Part shown: in pieces, positions 20,349-27,370 of the stretch
Position numbering within the stretch: position 1 is the stretch's first letter
Layout of the letters: each line of letters begins with the position of its first letter
Origin: DATACZ01 sp036258795
GTDB taxonomy: Bacteria; Actinomycetota; CADDZG01; JAHWKV01
DNA: 35,411 bases
Reading direction: 5' to 3'
NCBI GenBank assembly: GCA_036258795.1
Contig: DATACZ010000027.1
Span: 1-35,411, forward strand
Translations under genes and position numbers: made by a program
Notes under the pieces: model-generated
Told to the model about the DNA's origin: nothing
Database searches by the model: none
The model's input: only the letters and a program-made list of their open reading frames with translations

Positions 20349-21283
20349 GCGGACTCATATTCGCCCAAGGCCCTCCGCCACCACCAGGGCCTCCCCCCGG
20401 GGCGCCTCCGCCACCCGGCGCTCCGCCACCCGGCGCTCCGCCACCGCCTCCACCGCCTCCTTCGGGTGGAGGAGGTTCGGAGTCGCCCTTCACCGAGCTC
20501 ATCGGCCACCTCTCCCCCCACCACTACGGGTGGGCTCCCCATTGGGATATAGGTGGAATCGATCTGTCGATCACCAACGCGGTGCTCAATATGTGGTTGG
20601 CTGCAGCCTTCACGGTGGTGGTGTTCTGGGTGGCCGCGTCCAAGTCGAGGCTCATTCCCAAGGGCATCCAGAACCTAGTCGAGGTCTCGATGGACTTTGT
20701 GAAGGATCAGCTGGTCTACTCCGTGATGAACCCCAAAGACGGGAAGACGTGGTTTCCATTCATAGCCACCACCTTCTTCTTCATATTGTTCATGAACTCC
20801 ACCGGCCTAATCCCATGGATTGGGTATACGCCCACCGCCACCATCTGGGTGACGATGACCCTTGCCATCGGCGTCTACCTGGTGGCGGTGGTGATTGGAA
20901 TGGCCAAGCACGGACCTATCAAGTTCTGGAGGCAGACTCTGATACCGGAGGGTCTTCCCGGCAAGAATCCGATAATGAGGGCGATCGGGACCGGATTTTT
21001 CCTGGTCATTGAATTCATCTCGCAGCTGGCCCGACCCTTCTCACTGGGGGTTCGGCTCTTTGCCAACATGCTTGCGGACCACATCATTCTCCTCATTTTC
21101 GTGGGCTTCATCTTCCTAGTCGGCACCAGCTTCGTGTTCGGCCACGTCCTTATCATTCCGATATCCCTGGTTTTGGAGGTGGTGTTCTATGCCTTCGCGA
21201 TGTTCGTTGCATTTATCCAGGCGGTGATCTTCGCCTTTTTGACGTCCATCTACATAAACGACGCGCTTCACCCGGGTCATTAA
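20345..21283 (+). CDS. atpB: ATP synthase Fo subunit a, with a polyproline N-terminal extension
   Basis: Stator channel subunit of Fo for proton movement. 312 aa. The essential Arg is Arg237 in FSLGVRLFANMLADHI, with the preceding FISQLARP. Five to six membrane helices follow from about residue 80. Residues 10-45 are an unusual stretch of Pro runs with Gly/Ala, followed by SGGGGSES, all before the conserved TELIGH...GWAPHWDIGGIDLSITNAV region. The start is TTG overlapping the atpI stop (TTGA); the extension is in frame with no other start before the conserved part. The Pro runs would need EF-P for efficient translation. Confidence 0.93.
   Translation: MSGLIFAQGPPPPPGPPPGAPPPPGAPPPGAPPPPPPPPSGGGGSESPFTELIGHLSPHHYGWAPHWDIGGIDLSITNAVLNMWLAAAFTVVVFWVAASKSRLIPKGIQNLVEVSMDFVKDQLVYSVMNPKDGKTWFPFIATTFFFILFMNSTGLIPWIGYTPTATIWVTMTLAIGVYLVAVVIGMAKHGPIKFWRQTLIPEGLPGKNPIMRAIGTGFFLVIEFISQLARPFSLGVRLFANMLADHIILLIFVGFIFLVGTSFVFGHVLIIPISLVLEVVFYAFAMFVAFIQAVIFAFLTSIYINDALHPGH
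20408..20437 (+). repeat. 15-bp tandem repeat in the polyproline part of atpB
   Basis: CCGCCACCCGGCGCT occurs at 20408-20422 and again at 20423-20437, followed by a partial third copy. It encodes P-P-P-G-A units. In-frame tandem DNA repeats are prone to gain or loss of units, so length may vary among strains. Confidence 0.8.
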
Positions 21284-21324
21284 CCGCACGTGCAGGCGCC
21301 GGGTCTGATCGAAAGGAGAACGAG

Positions 21325-21600
21325 TTGGATCTTGTAACGCTGCTGGCACAGGGGCCCGGCGGAGGGTTGTCGGACAAAGGGATGGCGCAGCTCGGCGCAG
21401 GGTTGGCCATTGGCCTGGGCGCCGGTGGGGGAGCCGCAGGTATCGGAATCCTATGGTCCAAGGGACTGGAAGGCATCGGCCGCCAGCCGGAGGCCAGAGG
21501 CACCCTTCAAGGGCTGATGTTCCTTGGCTTCGCCCTGGCGGAGGCTCAGGTGCTGTACGCCTTCGTCGTCACCATCCTGTTGCTGCTCGGCATCTTCTAG
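21325..21600 (+). CDS. atpE: ATP synthase Fo subunit c
   Basis: Rotor ring subunit. 91 aa, two helices. Helix 1 carries GAGLAIGLGAGGGAAGIGI; the polar loop is GRQPEA (about residues 52-57); the ion-binding carboxylate is Glu73 in FALAEAQVLYAF. The residue after Glu is Ala rather than Ser or Thr, and helix 1 lacks the Gln of Na+-type rings, so proton coupling is inferred. The TTG start has GAAAGGAG upstream. A Gly-rich N-terminal stretch (about 20 aa) precedes helix 1. Confidence 0.95.
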   Translation: MDLVTLLAQGPGGGLSDKGMAQLGAGLAIGLGAGGGAAGIGILWSKGLEGIGRQPEARGTLQGLMFLGFALAEAQVLYAFVVTILLLLGIF

Positions 21601-21611
21601 GAATCGGTTCG

Positions 21612-22148
21612 ATGTCACTGATACTTGCTGCGGAGGGTGGGAAGTTCAACCCTCTAGCTCCCGAACCCGGTCTCTTTATCTGGACGACTATCGCATTCAT
21701 TGTGGTCCTGGTCCTGTTGGCCAAGAAGGTGTTTCCCAAGCTGCAGGAGACGCTTGCCGACCGGGAACAGAAGATCAAATCGGATCTCGAGAGAGCTGAA
21801 AAGACGCGGGAGGAAGCCGAGAGGGTACTCGAGGACTACAAGGCCAAGGTTGCCCAAGCCCGCGAGGAAGCTAGCCGAATGATTGAAGAGGCCAGGGAGT
21901 CGGCTGAGTCGGTCCGTAAGGACCTCATTGCAAAGGCTGAGCAGGATGCACGGCAGACGGTCGACAAGGCCCGCAGCCAGCTTGACGCAGAGCGGGACCG
22001 GGCTCTGGCCGAGCTTCACTCACAACTGGCCGAGTGGTCCACTGCCATTGCATCACGGATAGTCGACAAGCAACTCGACCCGCAGTCGCAAAAGAACCTC
22101 GTCGAGCAGTTCATCGACGACCTCGAGCAAGAGGGAGCTAAGTCTTGA
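21612..22148 (+). CDS. atpF: ATP synthase Fo subunit b
   Basis: Peripheral stalk. 178 aa: one N-terminal membrane helix (GLFIWTTIAFIVVLVLLAKKVFP, about residues 20-42), then a long charged coiled coil (REQKIKSDLERAEKTREEAERVL onward), then a C-terminal segment that contacts delta. The ATG at 21612 gives the family N-terminus; the frame is open further upstream through atpE, but that part is a shadow. The stop overlaps atpH by TTGA. Confidence 0.95.
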   Translation: MSLILAAEGGKFNPLAPEPGLFIWTTIAFIVVLVLLAKKVFPKLQETLADREQKIKSDLERAEKTREEAERVLEDYKAKVAQAREEASRMIEEARESAESVRKDLIAKAEQDARQTVDKARSQLDAERDRALAELHSQLAEWSTAIASRIVDKQLDPQSQKNLVEQFIDDLEQEGAKS

Positions 22149-22684
22149 GCGTAGACGCCAGTATCGGCGGATATGCTCGGGCTATCTTTGAGATCGCTCG
22201 GTCCGAGGATCAGCTGACCCGGGTTGCCGACGAGCTGTTTCGCATCGCCCGTGCCGTGGAGAGACAGTACGACCTTCTTCAAACCCTGACGGACATTCAT
22301 GTTCCGATGGATGCCAAAGAGGAGCTGATCGACGACCTGCTCGGCGGCAAGGCATCGTCGCATACGGTGAATGCAGTTAAGTTCATCATCAGCCAGGGTC
22401 ACGCTCGCGAACTGGTGGAGATATCTGACGAGCTCGCCCGCACCGCAGAGAAGGAAGCTAACCGGGAGCTCGGCGAGGTGCGAAGCGCGGTCGAGCTGGA
22501 CCAGGGTCAGAAGGAGCGGCTGGCCGAGGCTCTGTCCAGGGCGACCGGCAAAAAGGTGAGTGTAAAGGTGATAGTCGACCCTACCGTCATCGGCGGCGTC
22601 CTGGCGCGTGTAGGCGATGTGGTGATCGACGGTACGGTTCGCCGTAAGCTCGAACTCTTGAAGGAGCACCTCGGCGTTGAGTAG
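22145..22684 (+). CDS. atpH: ATP synthase F1 subunit delta
   Basis: Links the peripheral stalk to the top of F1. 179 aa, normal bacterial (OSCP-like) length. An N-terminal six-helix domain (IGGYARAIFEIARSEDQLTRV) and a C-terminal domain ending in KVIVDPTVIGGVLARVGDVVIDGTVRRKLELL are both typical. Unlike mycobacteria, delta is not fused to a second b-type chain here. The TTG start overlaps the atpF stop. Confidence 0.95.
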   Translation: MSVDASIGGYARAIFEIARSEDQLTRVADELFRIARAVERQYDLLQTLTDIHVPMDAKEELIDDLLGGKASSHTVNAVKFIISQGHARELVEISDELARTAEKEANRELGEVRSAVELDQGQKERLAEALSRATGKKVSVKVIVDPTVIGGVLARVGDVVIDGTVRRKLELLKEHLGVE

Positions 22685-22729
22685 CTCAGCGGCAGTAAGC
22701 ATCGTTCTAGTGACGAGGAGAAAGATTTA

Positions 22730-24556
22730 ATGCCCGACCTGACCATCAGTTCCGAAGAGGTACGCAGTGCCCTTGACAAGCTGTTCAAGGAATACAAGCC
22801 AACTCTGGCTAGGGAGCATGTCGGGCGAGTAATCAACGCGGGCGACGGCATTGCTCGAGTAACCGGCCTCCCCTCGACCATGGCCAACGAGATGCTGGAG
22901 TTCCCGGGCGACGTGACGGGCATCGCGCTCAACCTCGAGCCTGACGAGCTCGGCGTGGTCGTGCTTGGCGATCCCGAAGCGGTGGAAGAGGGGATGCCGG
23001 TCAAGCAGACGAACAAGGTCTTGTCCATCCCGGTGGGTGACGCTTACCTGGGAAGGGTGGTCGATGTCCTTGGAAACCCAATGGACGGTGAGGGGCCCCT
23101 CGACGACTCGAAGTTGGAGGGGACCCGTGAGCTAGAGCTTCAGGCCGCTTCGGTCATCGACCGCCAGCCCGTAAGCGAGCCCCTTCAGACCGGCATCAAG
23201 GCCATCGACTCCATGATTCCCATCGGCCGTGGGCAGCGGGAGCTTTTGATCGGCGATCGTCAGACCGGCAAGACGGCCGTTGCCATCGACACCATCGTGA
23301 ACCAGAAGCAGTACTGGGGTACGGACAAGGCGGTCAAGTGCATATACGTCGCAATTGGTCAGAAGAACTCCACGGTGGCGCAGGTCTTGAGCGGCCTGCA
23401 GGAGGCCGGCGCCATGGAGTACACGGCCGTGATGAACGCCCCCGCCTCGGCCCCGGGCGCGTTCAAGTACCTGGCGCCCTACGCCGCTTGCGCTTTGGGG
23501 CAGCACTGGATGTACAAGGGCGAGCACGTTCTCATCGTTTACGACGACCTGACCAAGCAAGCCGACGCCTACCGGCAGATCTCGCTCCTGCTTAGGCGGC
23601 CTCCGGGTAGAGAGGCGTTCCCCGGGGACGTCTTCTACCTGCATTCACGGCTTCTGGAGCGCTCAGCCAAGCTGTCGGATGAGCTCGGCGGTGGGTCGCT
23701 TACCGCACTTCCCATCATCGAAACCAAGGAAGGTGACCTGTCGGCGTACATCCCCACCAACGTGATCTCGATCACCGATGGACAGATCTTCTTCGAGACC
23801 GACCTCTTCTACCAGGGTTTCCGCCCTGCAATTAACGTGGGCTCGTCGGTTTCCAGGGTGGGGGGAGCGGCTCAGATCAAAGCGATCAAGAAGATCGCCG
23901 GCCCTCTGAAGATCGAGCTGGCGCAGTACCGGGAGCTGGAGGCTTTTGCGGGATTCGGGACGGATCTCGACAAGGCCTCTCAGGCTCAGCTTGCCAAGGG
24001 AGAGCGTCTGAGCGAGCTGCTCAAGCAGCCGCAGCTCCACCCAATCCCGGTGGAGGAGCAGGCGGTCTCCATCTATGCCGGCGTCAACGATTACCTCGAG
24101 GACATCGAGGTTAGCGAGGTTTCCCGGTTCGACCGTGAGCTTCGCGAGCATGTCCGAATGAGAGCTCCTGAGGTTTACGAGCACATCCGGACCGAAGGGG
24201 ACTTCCCCGACACGATCGAGAAGGCCCTCCGCAACGCCATAGAGAGCTTCAAGGAGCAGCATTGGACCCCGGAGGAGCCCGGCAAGGAGACACCAAAGTC
24301 GGGCGAAGAAGCCGATGAGGAGCCGGAGTCAGGTGGCACCAGCGAGGCCGCCGAAGGCGTGGCCGGGGCGGAAGCCGGCAGCACGGACTCCCCGGAGGCT
24401 TCAACCAGTGAGGCAACGGCTTCCGGCGATGGGGCCTCCGAGGAGTCGGATTCCGCCACTACCATCGCCCAGCCTGCACCCGGCGCTGCTCAGGCGCCCG
24501 AGACCGTAACCATGTCGGCGCCTGAGGATGGCTCAGAGGGAGCAACCTCGGACTAG
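22730..24556 (+). CDS. atpA: ATP synthase F1 subunit alpha, with a 97-residue acidic tail
   Basis: Non-catalytic nucleotide-binding subunit. The body (residues 1-511) is a standard alpha chain with Walker A GDRQTGKTAVAIDT, ALGQHWMYKGEHVLIVYDDLTKQA, and the SSVSRVGGAAQ segment. Residues 512-608 (from WTPEEPGKE) are low-complexity: Glu, Asp, Ser, Ala, Gly and Thr, with few Lys or Arg after the first dozen residues. Most bacterial alpha chains end near 505-515. Mycobacterial alpha has a shorter C-terminal extension known to restrain ATP hydrolysis; this one is longer and more acidic. GAGGAGAAAG precedes the ATG. atpG starts 2 bp after the stop. Confidence 0.96.
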   Translation: MPDLTISSEEVRSALDKLFKEYKPTLAREHVGRVINAGDGIARVTGLPSTMANEMLEFPGDVTGIALNLEPDELGVVVLGDPEAVEEGMPVKQTNKVLSIPVGDAYLGRVVDVLGNPMDGEGPLDDSKLEGTRELELQAASVIDRQPVSEPLQTGIKAIDSMIPIGRGQRELLIGDRQTGKTAVAIDTIVNQKQYWGTDKAVKCIYVAIGQKNSTVAQVLSGLQEAGAMEYTAVMNAPASAPGAFKYLAPYAACALGQHWMYKGEHVLIVYDDLTKQADAYRQISLLLRRPPGREAFPGDVFYLHSRLLERSAKLSDELGGGSLTALPIIETKEGDLSAYIPTNVISITDGQIFFETDLFYQGFRPAINVGSSVSRVGGAAQIKAIKKIAGPLKIELAQYRELEAFAGFGTDLDKASQAQLAKGERLSELLKQPQLHPIPVEEQAVSIYAGVNDYLEDIEVSEVSRFDRELREHVRMRAPEVYEHIRTEGDFPDTIEKALRNAIESFKEQHWTPEEPGKETPKSGEEADEEPESGGTSEAAEGVAGAEAGSTDSPEASTSEATASGDGASEESDSATTIAQPAPGAAQAPETVTMSAPEDGSEGATSD

Positions 24557-24558
24557 AG

Positions 24559-25437
24559 ATGGCTGAGAAGGCTCGAGACATCAAGCGGAGAATCAAATCC
24601 GTTGAGTCGACCAAGAAGATCACCAACGCGATGCAGCTGATCGCGGCGAGCCGGATCGGCAAAGCTCAAGCCCGTACCGAGAGGGCCCGGCCTTATGCCA
24701 ACGCCATCACCGAGATGATCGAGATGCTTGCCGATGAGTCGAGATCGTCTCCCCTGCTCGCGGAGAGAGAGATCGAAAGCGCCGGGATACTGGTGATCAC
24801 CGGGGACCGTGGTTTGTCCGGGGCCTACAACGCCAACGTCTTGAGGGAAGCCCAGCGGGCTGTGGCAAGGCAGCGGCAGGCGGGCCGGGAGGCGAAAGTG
24901 ATCAGCATAGGGCGGAAGGGCGGTTCCTACTTCAGGTTCCGAGGAACGGAGCTGGCAGGCACGTTCTCGGGCATGTCCGACAAGCCAAGCTACGACGATG
25001 CTCAGGAGATTGCCAAAGGGATAATCGACGACTACACAGAGGGACGCATGGACGTGGTGCTGCTGGTGTACACCGAGTTCCTATCGGCGTCGGTTCAGAG
25101 AGCAAGGGTTGCTCAAATCTTGCCGGTTCCGCGTCCCGAAGAGGAGGAAGAGGACGAGGGCCCAAAGGCGGTCTTTGAGTTCGAGCCGGAGCCAGATGCG
25201 CTTCTGGAAGCCCTGCTCCCGAAGTATGTGGAGGTAAAGGTCTTTGGAGCCCTGCTGGAGTCCTCGACGTCTGAGCACGCTTCTCGCATGCGTGCGATGA
25301 AGAGCGCCACGGACAAGGCCGAGGAGCTCATCAAGGTGTTCCAGCTGAAGGCCAACAATGCAAGACAGGCAGAGATCACCAACGAGATCGCGGACATCGT
25401 TGGGGGCACCGAGGCGCTGTCCTCGGCTCAGCGATAG
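24559..25437 (+). CDS. atpG: ATP synthase F1 subunit gamma
   Basis: Central rotor shaft. 292 aa. The N-terminal coiled coil begins ARDIKRRIKSVESTKKITNAMQLIAASRI, and the C-terminal one runs through EHASRMRAMKSATDKAEELIK and ARQAEITNEIADIVGG. The middle Rossmann-like domain has ITGDRGLSGAYNANV. An acidic loop (EEEEEDEGPK, about residues 196-205) matches the position of the SDDDD loop in E. coli, so it is not an added insertion. Confidence 0.96.
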   Translation: MAEKARDIKRRIKSVESTKKITNAMQLIAASRIGKAQARTERARPYANAITEMIEMLADESRSSPLLAEREIESAGILVITGDRGLSGAYNANVLREAQRAVARQRQAGREAKVISIGRKGGSYFRFRGTELAGTFSGMSDKPSYDDAQEIAKGIIDDYTEGRMDVVLLVYTEFLSASVQRARVAQILPVPRPEEEEEDEGPKAVFEFEPEPDALLEALLPKYVEVKVFGALLESSTSEHASRMRAMKSATDKAEELIKVFQLKANNARQAEITNEIADIVGGTEALSSAQR

Positions 25438-25452
25438 GAGAGGGAGCGAGGA

Positions 25453-26913
25453 ATGGCATTAGCCGAAACCGAGGTAAGGAAAGAATCCGAGCAACTGGCA
25501 GAGGGACGCGTGGTCGCGGTCATCGGGCCGGTGATCGATGTGGAGTTTCCTCCCGATGCCTTACCGGAGATCTATAACGCCGTGACCCTGGAGCGATTCG
25601 TTGGTGGAGAAACCGTGCCGGTGGTGGCAGAGGTAGCCGGTCATATGGGTCACTCGACGGTTCGGGCGATCTGCATGACCCCGGCGGACGGCATCAGGCG
25701 AGGAACGAAGGTAAAGAATACCGGCGGTCCCATAACAGTCCCGGTAGGTCCCGCAACCTTGGGCCACGTCTTCAACGTTCTTGGTGAGCCGCTGGACGTT
25801 GACAAGAGCCAGATCCAGATCGAGGAGCGCTGGCCGATCCATCGCGACCCGCCACCCTTCGACGCGCTGGAACCCAAGACGGAGATGCTTCAGACGGGGA
25901 TCAAGGTTGTCGATCTCCTGGAGCCGTACGTGGCTGGTGGAAAGGTCGGCCTGCTGGGCGGTGCAGGAACAGGCAAGACGGTTTTGATCAAGGAAATGAT
26001 CTACCGCATCGCCCAGGAGCACGGAGGCTACTCGGTCTTTGCCGGTGTGGGAGAGCGCACCCGCGAGGGCAATGACCTGTACCTGGAGATGCACGAGTCC
26101 GGTGAAGAGGTCATCTCCAAAGTGGCGATGGTTTTCGGACAGATGGACGAGCCGCCGGGGGTCAGGCTTCGTGTAGCCCTCTCGGCTCTCACCATGGCCG
26201 AGTACTTCCGAGACGTCGAGGGCCGTGACGTCCTCGTGTTCATCGACAACATCTTTCGGTTTGTCCAGGCGGGCCAGGAGGTGTCGACCCTGCTGGGGCG
26301 CATGCCTTCCGCGGTCGGATACCAGCCGACGCTCTCCGACGAGATGGGGGAGATGCAGGAAAGGATCACGTCGACGAGAGGCAAGTCGATCACTTCTATC
26401 CAGGCGATCTACGTGCCGGCCGACGACTACACGGACCCGGCGCCTCACTCCACATTTGCTCACCTGGATGCTTTTACCGCGCTGTCGAGAGACATCTTCC
26501 AGCTGGGGATCTATCCGGCGGTCGACCCCCTGGCGTCGTTCTCCCGGGTGCTCGATCCCAGGTACGTCGGCGATGAGCACTACCAGGTGGCCAATGAGGT
26601 GAAGCGGATTCTGCAGCGGTACAAGGACCTTCAGGACATCATCGCCATCCTGGGGATCGATGAGCTCTCCGAGGAGGACAAGCTCGACGTCTACCGTGCC
26701 CGCAAGATACAGAAGTTCCTTTCCCAGCCGTTCTACGTGGGCGAGGTTTTCACCGGCATTCCGGGCATTACGGTGCCTCTGGAGGAGTCGATTCGGGGCT
26801 TCAAGATGATCACCGAGGGCGAGGCCGACCACATGCCGGAGCAGGCTTTCTACATGGTTGGCGGTATCGATGAAGCAATCGAAAAGGCCAAGAAGCTCGA
26901 GGACGAGGATTAG
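25453..26913 (+). CDS. atpD: ATP synthase F1 subunit beta
   Basis: Catalytic subunit. 486 aa. Walker A GGAGTGKTVLIKEM, the catalytic Glu in GVGERTREGNDLYLEM, Walker B DVLVFIDNIFRF, and the DELSEED lever motif (ILGIDELSEEDKLDV) are all intact. The N-terminal ~15 residues are a short extra segment before GRVVAVIGPVIDVEF. It is followed by 111 bp with a triple repeat before atpC, an unusually long gap for this operon. Confidence 0.97.
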   Translation: MALAETEVRKESEQLAEGRVVAVIGPVIDVEFPPDALPEIYNAVTLERFVGGETVPVVAEVAGHMGHSTVRAICMTPADGIRRGTKVKNTGGPITVPVGPATLGHVFNVLGEPLDVDKSQIQIEERWPIHRDPPPFDALEPKTEMLQTGIKVVDLLEPYVAGGKVGLLGGAGTGKTVLIKEMIYRIAQEHGGYSVFAGVGERTREGNDLYLEMHESGEEVISKVAMVFGQMDEPPGVRLRVALSALTMAEYFRDVEGRDVLVFIDNIFRFVQAGQEVSTLLGRMPSAVGYQPTLSDEMGEMQERITSTRGKSITSIQAIYVPADDYTDPAPHSTFAHLDAFTALSRDIFQLGIYPAVDPLASFSRVLDPRYVGDEHYQVANEVKRILQRYKDLQDIIAILGIDELSEEDKLDVYRARKIQKFLSQPFYVGEVFTGIPGITVPLEESIRGFKMITEGEADHMPEQAFYMVGGIDEAIEKAKKLEDED

Positions 26914-26917
26914 TTTC

Positions 26918-27019
26918 GAGCGACTGAAAGGAGCGAGTGAGGCCGTGGCTGGGCGACCGAAGGGAGCGAATCCTCGCCTTGCCTTATACCGTCTACCGAG
27001 CGACCGAAGGGAGCGAGTG
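26918..27019 (+). repeat. Three copies of a 22-bp motif between atpD and atpC
   Basis: Copies at 26918-26939, 26951-26972 and 26998-27019 follow the consensus GAGCGACCGAAGGGAGCGAG plus TG. Copies 1 and 3 differ at two positions; copy 2 diverges at both ends. Each contains an AAGGAG- or AGGGAG-like core. Copy 3 supplies the only plausible Shine-Dalgarno for atpC. Copy 1 has the same distance to a GTG (26945) that opens a 25-codon frame ending 2 bp before atpC. Confidence 0.8.
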
Positions 27020-27024
27020 TAGCG

Positions 27025-27300
27025 GTGCCGCTCCAGGTCCAGTTGGTGTCGCCCGAAGAGTCGTTATTCAGTGGCGAGGCGGAGTTTGTGCTCGCCCGAA
27101 CCGTTGAGGGAGAGCTCGGGATAATGCCCGGGCACATCCCCGTGCTCGGGCAGCTGGCGCCCTCCGAGGTAAAGATCACCGCCGCCGGAAACGAAAACAA
27201 GTTCGACATTCCGGGTGGCTTCATCATGGTGAAAGAAGACAAGGTGATACTGCTTGCCGAGGAGGCCGAAGAGCAGGAGGAGGATGACAGTTCGTTCTAA
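27025..27300 (+). CDS. atpC: ATP synthase F1 subunit epsilon, short form without the C-terminal helical domain
   Basis: 91 aa. The N-terminal beta-sandwich is complete (LQVQLVSPEESLFSGEAEFV, GELGIMPGHIPVLGQL, GGFIMVKEDKVILLAEEAEE). Typical epsilon has 120-140 aa with two C-terminal helices that can brake ATP hydrolysis. Here the chain stops after the sandwich with EEQEEDDSSF. The GTG start has AGGGAG about 11 nt upstream in repeat copy 3. Last gene of the operon. The stop is a clean TAA, and the frames downstream show no displaced helical domain. Confidence 0.93.
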   Translation: MPLQVQLVSPEESLFSGEAEFVLARTVEGELGIMPGHIPVLGQLAPSEVKITAAGNENKFDIPGGFIMVKEDKVILLAEEAEEQEEDDSSF

Positions 27301-27336
27301 CCTCAACCGCTCTAGGACCTTGCGCTGAAGCGGCTT

Positions 27337-27363
27337 TTGACATCATCGGTGCCTGGGTAGATT
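27337..27363 (+). promoter_or_regulatory. murA promoter, leaderless layout
   Basis: TTGACA (27337-27342), 15-nt spacer, TAGATT (27358-27363), then 7 nt and the GTG at 27371. The -35 is perfect, and no Shine-Dalgarno is present. murA can thus be expressed apart from the atp operon. Confidence 0.6.
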
Positions 27364-27370
27364 TCTCGCC

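Noticed and set aside
20222..20542. 106-codon Arg/Trp-rich minus-strand frame opposite the start of atpB
   Set aside because: It is the complement of the polyproline codons; composition is an artefact.
22681..22729. GTAGCTCAGCGGC resembles the D-arm (A-box) of a tRNA
   Set aside because: It lies across the atpH stop and the atpH-atpA gap. No T-arm (GGTTCRA), acceptor pairing or anticodon stem can be drawn around it.
25141..25200. Acidic loop of gamma as a lineage-specific insertion like that of mycobacteria
   Set aside because: The E. coli gamma has a comparable acidic loop at the same place, so no insertion is needed to explain it.
25561..26832. 423-codon open frame antisense to atpD
   Set aside because: A shadow of high-GC coding in atpD. 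The product has no recognisable domain and no ribosome-binding site, while the plus-strand beta subunit is unmistakable.
26918..27019. CRISPR array between atpD and atpC
   Set aside because: Only three diverged copies with unequal spacers (11 and 25 bp), no cas genes, and the repeats carry ribosome-binding-site-like cores.
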